Assembly: GCF_000423205.1 (NCBI RefSeq)
Contig: NZ_AUHN01000013.1
Coordinates: 1-39,596, forward strand
Length of the DNA: 39,596 nucleotides
Source of the DNA: Jonesia quinghaiensis DSM 15701
GTDB taxonomy: Bacteria; Actinomycetota; Actinomycetes; Actinomycetales; Cellulomonadaceae
Direction of reading: 5' to 3'
The notes under the pieces are model-generated. The model was given only the letters and a program-made list of their open reading frames with translations, did not search any database and was not told the origin of the DNA. A program made the translations under genes and the position numbers. Below are positions 7,762 through 15,416 of this stretch, one piece after another. Every line of letters begins with the position of its first letter. The stretch's first letter is position 1.

Positions 7762-7834
7762 GGGGTCTCCACAGGTATCAACGCGCCATCCGCAGGCAGC
7801 GTAAGTAGTGGAATAAGAGTAGCCCGAAATAGAG

Positions 7835-7866
7835 GAGGGCCCGCGCTGCGCGTCGCACGGGCCCTC
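7835..7866. terminator. GC-rich hairpin upstream of DivIVA-repeat gene
   Basis: GAGGGCCCG (7835-7843) pairs perfectly with CGGGCCCTC (7858-7866) around a 14-nt GC-rich loop. No T-run follows on either strand. It could end an unseen minus-strand transcript, or act in the leader of the DivIVA-repeat gene 74 nt away. Confidence 0.4.
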
Positions 7867-8393
7867 ATACGGACGCGGAGCTTAGGGAGTGGAACCAGGG
7901 AGTCAAAAAGGTTCCTGCCCCGCGTGTTCTGCGCCTGACATCACATGGTGCCCGCACCCCCGCCAAGGTCGGACCCCGAGAGGAACAGAACGAAAGATTG
8001 AGTTGTGATGAGGGAAGGTTGGCTCTCCATTGAGCCGCTGTCCCAAGAACATGCGAAGCCGCCTGCGTACCCCTTGCATCTTCGACGTTACGAACCTCAG
8101 TGTCCCTTGGCAACTGCTGTGAACTATTTAACCCAATGGATCACCCGATGCGAGCTCCGTGAGGTCCGCGGGGAGGACGATGGTGCGGTGGGTTGCGGGT
8201 GGAGTGAGACGCGCCGGTGAGTCCTATTTCACCTCCCGTTTTTCTTCGTTGTTGGCAGGGTTCAGGGCGGTTGTGTGTCAGATAAGTTCACTGTGTTTCA
8301 CAGCCCGGTGAGGCTGTTGGCGAACACTGTATGAGGCGGTGCGTGGGAGGGAAAATTTTGTGTCATAAACCGTGGTGCGCGGGTTGCGCTGCC

Positions 8394-8411
8394 GCGGGAC
8401 AAAGGTCCCGC
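8394..8411. promoter_or_regulatory. DosR/DevR-like inverted repeat upstream of nrdD
   Basis: GCGGGACAAAGGTCCCGC is a perfect 7-bp inverted repeat with a 4-nt centre. The core GGGAC-n4-GTCCC has the spacing of the actinobacterial hypoxia-response DosR/DevR box; the outer T/A positions of the mycobacterial consensus are not kept. It lies 141 bp before the nrdD start. A DosR-type regulator activating an anaerobic reductase makes sense, but none is encoded here. Confidence 0.5.
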
Positions 8412-8439
8412 TAGGCAACATGCCTTCCGGGGGAAGAAT

Positions 8440-8485
8440 GGTCTATCTAGTAGATGAAAAGCAGGGGAACTACTAGATGTAGTGC
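8440..8485. promoter_or_regulatory. Pair of NrdR-like boxes
   Basis: Box 2 (8470-8485, core CTAGATGTAG) agrees with the NrdR consensus core CwAtATaTwG at all but two positions. Box 1 (8440-8455, core CTATCTAGTA) is weaker. Their centres lie about 30 bp apart, close to the three-helical-turn spacing usual for NrdR pairs. NrdR represses ribonucleotide reductase genes when dATP is high. The nrdR gene itself is not in the window. Confidence 0.55.
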
Positions 8486-8551
8486 TCTTGGTGTTTTCTG
8501 TGACGCGAGAGAACGCAGCCATTCCCACCCCGCACATCAAAGGAGAAGCAC

Positions 8552-10447
8552 GTGTCAAGCAACCACATGGGCGCCGAAACAACGACAACAATCCCCCAAA
8601 ACCCGCAGCGTGAGAGTGTCACCATTGACGTCGTGCAGTCAATGAATGAGTACCTTGACCGCAGCGACTGGCGGGTCAACGCCAATGCAAACCAGGGGTA
8701 CTCCCTTGGCGGTCTGATCCTCAACACCGCTGGCAAAGTCACGGCAAACTACTGGTTGTCCACCGTCTACTCTCCAGAAATCGGGCAAGCCCACCGAAGC
8801 GGCGCCCTACACATCCACGACCTCGACGTGTTCGGCGGGTACTGTGCCGGTTGGTCCCTCAAAATGCTCCTGCAACAAGGGTTCAACGGGGTGCCTGGAA
8901 AAGTTGAATCAAACCCACCCAAACACCTGTCCTCAGCGGTAAGCCAAGTGGTGAACTTCCTTGGCACCATGCAAAACGAATGGGCCGGCGCCCAAGCATT
9001 CTCCAGCTTCGACACCTACATGGCTCCCTACGTACGCAACGACAACCTCACCTACACCCAGGTGAAACAGTGCATCCAAGAGCTGGTGTACAACCTCAAC
9101 GTCCCATCCCGCTGGGGCACCCAAACCCCCTTCACCAACCTCACCTTCGACTGGACCTGCCCAGAAGACCTCCGCGACGAACACCCCATCGTTGGCGAAC
9201 AGGTGATGGACTACACCTACGGCGACCTCCATGAAGAAATGGACACCATCAACCGCGCCTACATGGAAGTGATGACTGCCGGAGACGCATCAGGGCGAGT
9301 ATTCACCTTCCCCATCCCCACATACAACATCACAGAAGACTTCCCCTGGGAATCACCAAACGCCGACCTCCTCTTCGAAATGACAGCGAAGTACGGCCTG
9401 CCCTACTTCCAAAACTTCATCAACTCCGAACTGGAACCCGGTCAAATCAGGTCCATGTGCTGCCGGTTGCAACTCGACCTACGAGAACTCCTCAAACGCG
9501 GCAACGGTCTGTTCGGATCAGCTGAGCAAACAGGTTCAATCGGCGTCGTAACAGTCAACTGCGCACGTCTGGGTTACCAATACGCTGGAGACGAAGCTGC
9601 ACTCCTGGCCGCACTCGACCACCTCATGGAACTTGGGAAAGACTCCCTCGAGATCAAACGCACCACCGTGCAGCACTACATCGACAATGGGCTTTTCCCC
9701 TACACCAAACGCTACCTCGGCAGCCTCGACAGCCACTTCTCCACCCTAGGTGTCAACGGACTCAACGAAATGATCCGTAACTTCACCGGCGACAAGTACG
9801 ACATCACCGACCCCCGCGGCCACGCCATGGCACTACGCGTCCTGGACCACGTGCGCGCCCGCATGGTCGACTTCCAAGAAGAAACCGGCCACCTGTACAA
9901 CCTCGAAGCAACCCCAGCAGAGGGCACCACCTACCGGTTCGCCAAAGAAGACATCGCCCGTTACCCCGAGATCATCCACGCAGGCACCGACGACAACCCC
10001 TACTACACCAACTCATCACAGTTGCCAGTTGGCTTCACCGCAGACCCCTTCGAAGCCCTCATGCGCCAAGAAGAACTACAAATGAAATACACCGGCGGCA
10101 CCGTTCTGCACCTCTACATGCAAGAACAAATCTCTTCCGCATCGGCGTGCAAAGAAATCGTCAAACGCGCACTGTTCAACTTCCGGCTGCCCTACATCAC
10201 CATCACCCCAACGTTCTCCATCTGCCCCACCCACGGGTACCTCCAAGGCGAACACCACACCTGCTGGAAATGCCAACTCGAAAACCCCGATGCGCAACCA
10301 GTGGAATGCGAAGTCTGGACACGAGTCATGGGCTACCACCGCCCCGTGTCCTCATTCAACATCGGGAAAAAAGGTGAGCACGCCGAACGCACCATGTTCG
10401 AAGAACACACCGCCCACGCATCAACCGTTGTCCCAGCCCTGGCATGA
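8552..10447 (+). CDS. nrdD: Anaerobic (class III) ribonucleoside-triphosphate reductase
   Basis: NrdD reduces ribonucleotides to deoxyribonucleotides without oxygen using a glycyl radical. The 631-aa product has the C-terminal radical motif TRVMGYHRP with Gly594, a preceding Cys-rich zinc site (C-P-T-H ... C-W-K-C) and paired cysteines in SMCCRLQL that may belong to the active site. Only about 30 residues precede the catalytic core, so the N-terminal ATP-cone found in many NrdDs is absent, suggesting altered allosteric control. Start is GTG at 8552, with AGGAGA five bases upstream. It overlaps nrdG by 4 nt (ATGA). Upstream lie DosR-like and NrdR-like sites, fitting induction in hypoxia and repression by high dNTP. 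Confidence 0.95.
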   Translation: MSSNHMGAETTTTIPQNPQRESVTIDVVQSMNEYLDRSDWRVNANANQGYSLGGLILNTAGKVTANYWLSTVYSPEIGQAHRSGALHIHDLDVFGGYCAGWSLKMLLQQGFNGVPGKVESNPPKHLSSAVSQVVNFLGTMQNEWAGAQAFSSFDTYMAPYVRNDNLTYTQVKQCIQELVYNLNVPSRWGTQTPFTNLTFDWTCPEDLRDEHPIVGEQVMDYTYGDLHEEMDTINRAYMEVMTAGDASGRVFTFPIPTYNITEDFPWESPNADLLFEMTAKYGLPYFQNFINSELEPGQIRSMCCRLQLDLRELLKRGNGLFGSAEQTGSIGVVTVNCARLGYQYAGDEAALLAALDHLMELGKDSLEIKRTTVQHYIDNGLFPYTKRYLGSLDSHFSTLGVNGLNEMIRNFTGDKYDITDPRGHAMALRVLDHVRARMVDFQEETGHLYNLEATPAEGTTYRFAKEDIARYPEIIHAGTDDNPYYTNSSQLPVGFTADPFEALMRQEELQMKYTGGTVLHLYMQEQISSASACKEIVKRALFNFRLPYITITPTFSICPTHGYLQGEHHTCWKCQLENPDAQPVECEVWTRVMGYHRPVSSFNIGKKGEHAERTMFEEHTAHASTVVPALA

Positions 10448-11139
10448 CACACCAAGAACACCCCGCTGAACGGCTCGAAATCGCAGGTTTCGAGCCGTTC
10501 TCGGCCTGCGACTGGCCAGGAAAACTCGCAGCAGTACTGTTCCTCCAAGGCTGCCCTTGGCGCTGCGGTTACTGCCACAACTTCTCCATCATCGACGCCA
10601 AAAAACCCGGCGTCATCCCCTGGCAACACGTAGCAGACACCCTCACCGAACGCCGCGGACTCCTCGACGGGGTAGTTTTCTCCGGGGGAGAACCCACCCG
10701 CCAAATCGCCCTCGTCGATGCAGCACAACGCACCAAAAACCTCGGATTCGCTGTCGGCCTGCACACCGGGGGCCAATACCCCACCCGGGTGCAAGCGCTC
10801 CTGCCACTCCTGGACTGGGTAGGCCTAGACATCAAAGCCCCGAGCGAAAAATACCAAGCAGTCACTGGCCGGGCACCCGACAACAGCAAACCCATGCGCA
10901 CCCTGCACATGCTCCTCGACGCAGGAATCAACGTCCAAGTGCGCACCACCCTCGACCCACTGACCCTCGACGAAGAAGACATCGTCACCATCCGCGAAGA
11001 AGTCATCGCCATGGGAGTCACCGACTACGTGGTCCAACGCGTCCGCCCCGACGGCACCAACCCCGAATACGCCGCCGCGCTCGCAGAATACCGGCAAAAA
11101 ACGCAGCGAGGTGTCAGTGACATCCTGCCAATGACGTGA
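10444..11139 (+). CDS. nrdG: Anaerobic ribonucleotide reductase activating protein (radical SAM)
   Basis: NrdG uses a [4Fe-4S] cluster and S-adenosylmethionine to generate the glycyl radical on NrdD. The 231-aa product shows the radical-SAM motif C-x3-C-x2-C as Cys37, Cys41 and Cys44 (GCPWRCGYCHN), followed by VFSGGEPT, the family's GGEP SAM-binding segment. It starts inside the nrdD stop codon, so the two are translationally coupled. At 231 aa it resembles the longer NrdG form also called pyruvate-formate-lyase-activating-like; pairing with nrdD settles the role. Confidence 0.94.
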   Translation: MTHQEHPAERLEIAGFEPFSACDWPGKLAAVLFLQGCPWRCGYCHNFSIIDAKKPGVIPWQHVADTLTERRGLLDGVVFSGGEPTRQIALVDAAQRTKNLGFAVGLHTGGQYPTRVQALLPLLDWVGLDIKAPSEKYQAVTGRAPDNSKPMRTLHMLLDAGINVQVRTTLDPLTLDEEDIVTIREEVIAMGVTDYVVQRVRPDGTNPEYAAALAEYRQKTQRGVSDILPMT

Positions 11140-11221
11140 CAAAACGATACGCTCAACTCAGCAAATGCCTGCAGATGGTGAAGCGTACAGCCCGCGCACC
11201 CGTAAGTAAGGGGAGGAAGCC

Positions 11222-11923
11222 GTGCACTTACGCATAGCGACTTATAACGTCAAAGGGTTTCGCGGGGACCGCCACGCGCTCCTGCGAGTGCTGCGATCGC
11301 TCGACGCCGATGTGTTGGCGATTCAAGAGCCGCCACGTTCGCTGAGTGGACCGCGGCGGGTGCGTTCCTTGGCCGATGCGTTGGGTATGGAATGTGTGGT
11401 GCCAGGTGGGTTTCCCTTTGGCGGGGTGACTACTGCGTTGCTAGTGCGTAATAGTCTTAGCCCGCGGGTGCGCGCTGCCGGTGCCCGTGTTTTGCCATGG
11501 GATCTGAGGAGTTGGGTGCCTCAATTGCGTGAGCGTTTGGCGTGGCCTTCTCGGCGTGGATTTTCGTGGGTGGATTTGCAGGACGTTGTGGTGGTGAACG
11601 TCCACTTGGGTCTTAATGCGGCAGAGCGTCAACGCCACCGCACGTTGATTCTTGACACGGTCACTGAGTGGGGGCCGGGGCGGTGCATTGTGGTGGGGGA
11701 CATCAATGAACAACGAGATGGTGACTCTTGGCAGGCGTTCGCCCAGGTGCTGACTCCGGTAGAAACCGGGCCAACGTTCCCTGGGCATCGGCCCCGTCGT
11801 TGTATTGATGCAGTGTTTGCCCCACCGCGAGCCACCGTGCTTAACGCTCGTGTGGATACTGCCGCTGATGCTGTCATCGCCTCAGATCACCTACCTGTGG
11901 TGTGTGAACTCACGGTGTTGTGA
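11222..11923 (+). CDS. Endonuclease/exonuclease/phosphatase family protein
   Basis: The 233-aa product has the EEP fold: RIATYNVKGFRGD at the N-terminus, an AIQEP segment with the metal-binding Glu near residue 37, VVGDINEQRDGDSW in the middle and the C-terminal SDHLPVV with the catalytic Asp-His. Members cleave phosphodiester bonds in nucleic acids or phospholipids; the substrate cannot be told here. No signal peptide is seen, so it is probably cytoplasmic. Start is GTG with GGAGG seven bases upstream. It lies alone between nrdG and a methyltransferase, all in the same direction. Confidence 0.85.
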   Translation: MHLRIATYNVKGFRGDRHALLRVLRSLDADVLAIQEPPRSLSGPRRVRSLADALGMECVVPGGFPFGGVTTALLVRNSLSPRVRAAGARVLPWDLRSWVPQLRERLAWPSRRGFSWVDLQDVVVVNVHLGLNAAERQRHRTLILDTVTEWGPGRCIVVGDINEQRDGDSWQAFAQVLTPVETGPTFPGHRPRRCIDAVFAPPRATVLNARVDTAADAVIASDHLPVVCELTVL

Positions 11924-11972
11924 CGCCCCACTGGGGCAGGGCGCGTTCCTTGCTATGGGTGACAATGGTGGG

Positions 11973-13526
11973 ATGACAGAGCATCGTACGCCCATTATTA
12001 CCGACCGTGTTTCGCACTTGCGCGAGGACCTCTTCAACGCCGGGTACACCGTTGACGGTGTGCGCGAGCTTCTGGGGGACACTGCGCACGATGCGCTGCA
12101 TAGGGAGCAGACGGTCGCGGCGCGGAGGGCAGTGCGTGGCAAGAGCGGCGCCTGTGCAGTGTTGGTGCGTATGTTTTTGCTTGGTGAGGTGATCTCTGAA
12201 GAGGACGCTGACTTGGCCTTCCCCACGGTCACCGCCACTGGGGCTGTAGCCATGCAGTTGCTGGAATACAGCACAGATGCCGAGGGTGGGTACCGGGCTG
12301 TTGTGGACCTTCGCCCTCACCAGTTCAGTGATGAAACAGGACTTGTGACTTGGTGGTTTGCCTCAGACATGGGGGAAACGGTGACGCAGTCAGCTCTTCA
12401 TGCCGACCACGTGTTGGGTGCGGGAGGCGCGTCGTTGACGTTGGCTCAGGTGACTCCTCGGCGCACAGTGTCGACCGTGTTGGATATTGGGACAGGCAGC
12501 GGCATTCAGGCGCTTCATGCGTCCCGGCATGCATCAACAATTGTTGCCACCGATATTTCGCAGCGCGCTTTGGATTATGCGGCTTTTAATGCGGCCCTCA
12601 ATGACATCGCTGTGGACCTGCGTCACGGGTCACTTTTTGAGCCAGTCGCTGGCGAAAAGTTTGATGTGATTGTGTCAAACCCACCTTTTGTTATCACTCC
12701 GCGGGCGGCAGGCAGCGTGGACACCTATGAGTACCGTGACGGCGGGCAAACCGGTGACCGGTTGGTGGGGCAGATGATTTCTGGTGCCGCTGAGCACCTG
12801 GCACCGGGGGGCACCGCTGTCATGCTGGGGAACTGGGAGATCAGCGAGGACACCGCGTGGGATACACATCCACGTGCCTGGGTGGAACAAACGACAGCGC
12901 AGCATGGGGAACTAGACACGTGGTTTATTCAACGCGAACAACTAGACCCCGCGCACTACGCCGAAACGTGGCTTCGTGATGGCGGGATGGCACCAGAACG
13001 CAACCATGACGCGTACACCACGGCGTATGAGGCATGGCTTGATGATTTTGATTCGCGAGGGGTTAGCGGCATCGGGTTTGGCATCATTGTCCTGCACCGC
13101 CCCCTGACCAGCGGCGCCACCATGAACCGTTATGAAGAGATCACCGGGGACATCACCCAACCCCTTGGGCCAACACTCGCCGCAACACTTGAAGCAGTTG
13201 AGCTCCTGCGTGAACTGCCCGACGATGCTTTTGTGGACCTGGCCCTCACAGTGGCCGAGGACGTCACCGAGGAACGGTACTACACCCCAGGATCCCCCGA
13301 ACCGCACATCATTTTGCTACGCCAAGGGGGCGGGCTACGGCGCACCGTTCAAGCAGACACTGCCCTAGCAGGGCTTGTTGGAGCAAGCGATGGGGAACTG
13401 ACCATTCGGCAAATCCTCACCGCTATCGCCGCGCTTTATGACCTCGACAGTGGTGAGGTTTTCCATGCGACACTTCCAGCCCTTCGAGGGCTTGTAATCG
13501 ACGGTCTGTTGAATAACGCGTCATAA
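11973..13526 (+). CDS. Class I SAM-dependent methyltransferase (NPPF type)
   Basis: The 517-aa product has a SAM-binding motif I (VLDIGTGSGIQALHAS) around residues 170-185 and the catalytic motif SNPPFVI about 60 residues later. N-P-P-F is typical of enzymes methylating N atoms of glutamine, adenine or guanine, as in PrmC or RsmC/RlmG-like proteins. An N-terminal domain of about 150 aa and a C-terminal extension of about 200 aa flank it; this arrangement is common in actinobacterial proteins of unknown target. The start is uncertain: ATG 11973 lacks a good ribosome binding site but has GACAAT six bases upstream, which would give a leaderless message. ATG 11955 is the other choice. Confidence 0.82.
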   Translation: MTEHRTPIITDRVSHLREDLFNAGYTVDGVRELLGDTAHDALHREQTVAARRAVRGKSGACAVLVRMFLLGEVISEEDADLAFPTVTATGAVAMQLLEYSTDAEGGYRAVVDLRPHQFSDETGLVTWWFASDMGETVTQSALHADHVLGAGGASLTLAQVTPRRTVSTVLDIGTGSGIQALHASRHASTIVATDISQRALDYAAFNAALNDIAVDLRHGSLFEPVAGEKFDVIVSNPPFVITPRAAGSVDTYEYRDGGQTGDRLVGQMISGAAEHLAPGGTAVMLGNWEISEDTAWDTHPRAWVEQTTAQHGELDTWFIQREQLDPAHYAETWLRDGGMAPERNHDAYTTAYEAWLDDFDSRGVSGIGFGIIVLHRPLTSGATMNRYEEITGDITQPLGPTLAATLEAVELLRELPDDAFVDLALTVAEDVTEERYYTPGSPEPHIILLRQGGGLRRTVQADTALAGLVGASDGELTIRQILTAIAALYDLDSGEVFHATLPALRGLVIDGLLNNAS

Positions 13527-13557
13527 TGACTAGACCACCCCGCAGATGAGGACCTCA

Positions 13558-14757
13558 ATGTTTCTGTCATGGCTTACCCGCGGCGCACGCCATCACTCTG
13601 CGCCCAACCCACCAACGGTTGACACCTCAGCCCCGGCCACCCCAAACGACCCCGTGCGCGCATCGTGGAGTGATGCCTATGGAGTGTTAGCGATCCGGGC
13701 AGCCCAAACTATCGCACTGCTTGTTGTTATTGCACTGCTCTTTTGGGCGATGTCTTACCTCGGGGTGGTGTTTATCCCCGTCATTCTTGCGCTCATTATT
13801 TCCTCAGCAGTGTTCCCACTGTTAGCGTGGCTGCGCTCGCGGGGAATGTCATCCATTGTTGCAACGTGGCTGGTTTTTGTGGGTGCATTTGTTGTGGTGG
13901 GGTCACTCATCACCGCGATTGTCACGGCGGTACGAAGCCAATGGAGTGACCTAGCGACCTCAGCGCAAGACGGATTTTCCGAATTACTTGTCCTCCTTGA
14001 GGACTCACCTATCGATATTGATTCCGCGCAGATCGACTCCGCACGTCAAAGTGCAATCGATTTCCTGACGTCAAGCCAATTTGGTTCTGGTGCAGTCGCG
14101 GGACTATCAGCAACGGGAACGTTCTTCACCAGCTTCTTCCTCACCCTGATCGTCACGTTCTTCTTCATGAAAGACGGCCCCGCGATTTGGGAGTTCATTT
14201 TGCGCCCGCTGCAGGGCTCCGGGTACGAACGCGCTCGCCGTGTTGGTACCCGTTCGGTGCGAACAATGGGTGACTACATTCGCGGTACCGCTACGGTAGC
14301 TGCCGTTGATGCCATAGGTATTGGGCTTGGGTTGGTTATTCTTGGGGTCCCGTTGGCTATCCCGCTAGCCGTGATTGTGTTCCTGACCGCATTCATCCCC
14401 CTTGTCGGAGCGACCCTTGCGGGGTTCCTTGCCGCGCTTGTGGCCCTGGTGGATCAAGGTATTGGAACAGCGCTCATTGTTGTGGTCATCGTGATTGCGG
14501 TGAACCAACTTGAAGGTAACTTCCTCCAACCAAAGATCATGGGTAAAACCTTGAGCTTGCACCCGTTGGTGATCCTGCTTGGTTTGACTGCTGGAACAAT
14601 CATTGGCGGGATTGTGGGAGCGGTTCTGTCCGTACCGATTGCTGCGGTCGCGTGGGGAGTTCTTCAAGTGTGGGATGGCCCTGACCAGCCTGCCCAGTTC
14701 ATTGCGAAGAAGGAACGTGAGAAGAAACTAGACCAAGAACTCGACGTTTCTCGGTAG
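13558..14757 (+). CDS. AI-2E family transporter
   Basis: The 399-aa integral membrane protein shows the family pattern: two N-terminal helices, a short third, a soluble loop (about residues 125-180), then several helices with NQLEGNFLQPKIMGKTLSLHP, the diagnostic PerM/AI-2E family signature. The family includes TqsA and Na+/H+ antiporters, so the substrate is not predictable. ATG 13558 is chosen because GAGGA lies five bases before it; an in-frame ATG at 13546 has no such site. The C-terminal 25 residues are charged and cytoplasmic. It ends seven bases before the convergent nirD stop, with no terminator between them. Confidence 0.9.
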   Translation: MFLSWLTRGARHHSAPNPPTVDTSAPATPNDPVRASWSDAYGVLAIRAAQTIALLVVIALLFWAMSYLGVVFIPVILALIISSAVFPLLAWLRSRGMSSIVATWLVFVGAFVVVGSLITAIVTAVRSQWSDLATSAQDGFSELLVLLEDSPIDIDSAQIDSARQSAIDFLTSSQFGSGAVAGLSATGTFFTSFFLTLIVTFFFMKDGPAIWEFILRPLQGSGYERARRVGTRSVRTMGDYIRGTATVAAVDAIGIGLGLVILGVPLAIPLAVIVFLTAFIPLVGATLAGFLAALVALVDQGIGTALIVVVIVIAVNQLEGNFLQPKIMGKTLSLHPLVILLGLTAGTIIGGIVGAVLSVPIAAVAWGVLQVWDGPDQPAQFIAKKEREKKLDQELDVSR

Positions 14758-14764
14758 TTGCACG

Positions 14765-15130
14765 TTACGGTGTGCCAATAAAGAGGGTGTCATCCACGCG
14801 ATGAAGCGGCAGTGTCCGTAACCCTTGCGGTGCGCCGGTGAGGCTTTCGCCTGTGTCAAGGCGAAAAACATGTTTATGCAGGGGGCACGCGACCGTTGGG
14901 ACGCGGGCCCCCTGTACTGTGCGGTCACCAACGATACCGCGAGCAATAACAGCAGCGGAACAGCAGGGGCATCGGTTATCTACGGCGAACAATGAGCCGT
15001 CAAGTGTACGGAAAACAGCAGCTTGCCCCCACGGCAACAGGGCAGCCACCCCCCACCCAACTTCAACGTCCGATGCCCGGCACACGGCAGTGGTTGTCGC
15101 ACCGGGGGTGTGTTCTAAGACAGTTGACAT
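14765..15130 (-). CDS. nirD: Nitrite reductase small subunit (Rieske-fold)
   Basis: NirD is the small partner of NADH-dependent assimilatory nitrite reductase. The 121-aa product has the NirD-type Rieske fold with ARGIVGDRTVQGARVPTVACPLHKHVFRLDTG split over residues 63-94. NirD normally lacks the C-x-H and C-x2-H cluster ligands. Here residues 54-57 are C-P-C-C and 82-85 are C-P-L-H, so three Cys and one His stand at the ligand positions. Whether a cluster binds is unknown. The gene is divergent from nirB rather than downstream of it, with 286 bp of shared regulatory DNA between them. Confidence 0.9.
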   Translation of the reverse strand: MSTVLEHTPGATTTAVCRASDVEVGWGVAALLPWGQAAVFRTLDGSLFAVDNRCPCCSAAVIARGIVGDRTVQGARVPTVACPLHKHVFRLDTGESLTGAPQGLRTLPLHRVDDTLFIGTP

Positions 15131-15199
15131 GTCATTCTCCTTGTCCTCACAACCGGACTAGACCAGCCCGTCGTTGTCAGCGTAAAGGTGACATGTTTC

Positions 15200-15216
15200 C
15201 GTCAACCTGGTTGACG
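15200..15216. promoter_or_regulatory. Perfect 17-bp palindrome between nirD and nirB
   Basis: CGTCAACC-T-GGTTGACG is a perfect inverted repeat with a single central base, 70 bp from the nirD start and about 200 bp from nirB. It suits a dimeric regulator acting on one or both divergent genes, possibly NnaR, encoded at 18868. The binder is not known. Confidence 0.45.
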
Positions 15217-15321
15217 CGTTAATCATTGGTCACTGGAATCTCACGTAACCGCTGCTGGTGAGAGAGGTTTCATGGAGGTTTCAGGCACCTCACATGCGTG
15301 TGCGACAAGACCATAGAGAAC

Positions 15322-15359
15322 GTTTCCCTCCCGAAATGGTGAGGTAACTGAGGAGCAAA
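15322..15359. promoter_or_regulatory. Candidate GlnR box upstream of nirB
   Basis: Four 5-mers in register, GTTTC-n6-GAAAT-n6-GTAAC-n6-GCAAA, match the actinobacterial GlnR pattern GTnAC-n6-GnAAC twice over. Each half-site has at least 4 of 5 bases. nirB is an established GlnR target in streptomycetes and mycobacteria. The box ends 57 bp before the nirB start, as expected for an activator. Confidence 0.6.
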
Positions 15360-15416
15360 TCTGCGCGCCTAGGCTGGCACCACAGGACAGCACATCAGGG
15401 CTAGCCAGGAAGCGGA

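Larger units (their letters stand above)
7762..8551. other. 790-bp region without a convincing gene, upstream of nrdD
   Basis: Short open frames occur on both strands (for example 7865-8113 minus and 8005-8220 plus), but they overlap each other, lack recognisable domains and do not show the codon pattern of the neighbours. No tRNA, tmRNA, SRP RNA, RNase P RNA or cobalamin-riboswitch consensus was recognised. The right part holds the regulatory sites of nrdDG (8394-8485); the left part holds the hairpin at 7835-7866. Confidence 0.55.

Noticed and set aside
7865-8220. Two opposed short frames in the nrdD upstream region
   Set aside because: They overlap each other on opposite strands, lack domains and good start sites, and were not counted as genes.
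7865-8330. RNase P RNA, tmRNA or cobalamin riboswitch in the gene-free region
   Set aside because: The conserved cores of these RNAs could not be found on either strand.
10557-11120. 187-aa frame on the plus strand inside nrdG
   Set aside because: It is a frame-shifted shadow rich in Arg/His/Pro, typical of GC-rich out-of-frame translation.
11925-11937. Short hairpin GCCCC-act-GGGGC after the EEP gene
   Set aside because: Only 5 bp, no T-run, and the next gene begins a few dozen bases later; too weak to call a terminator.
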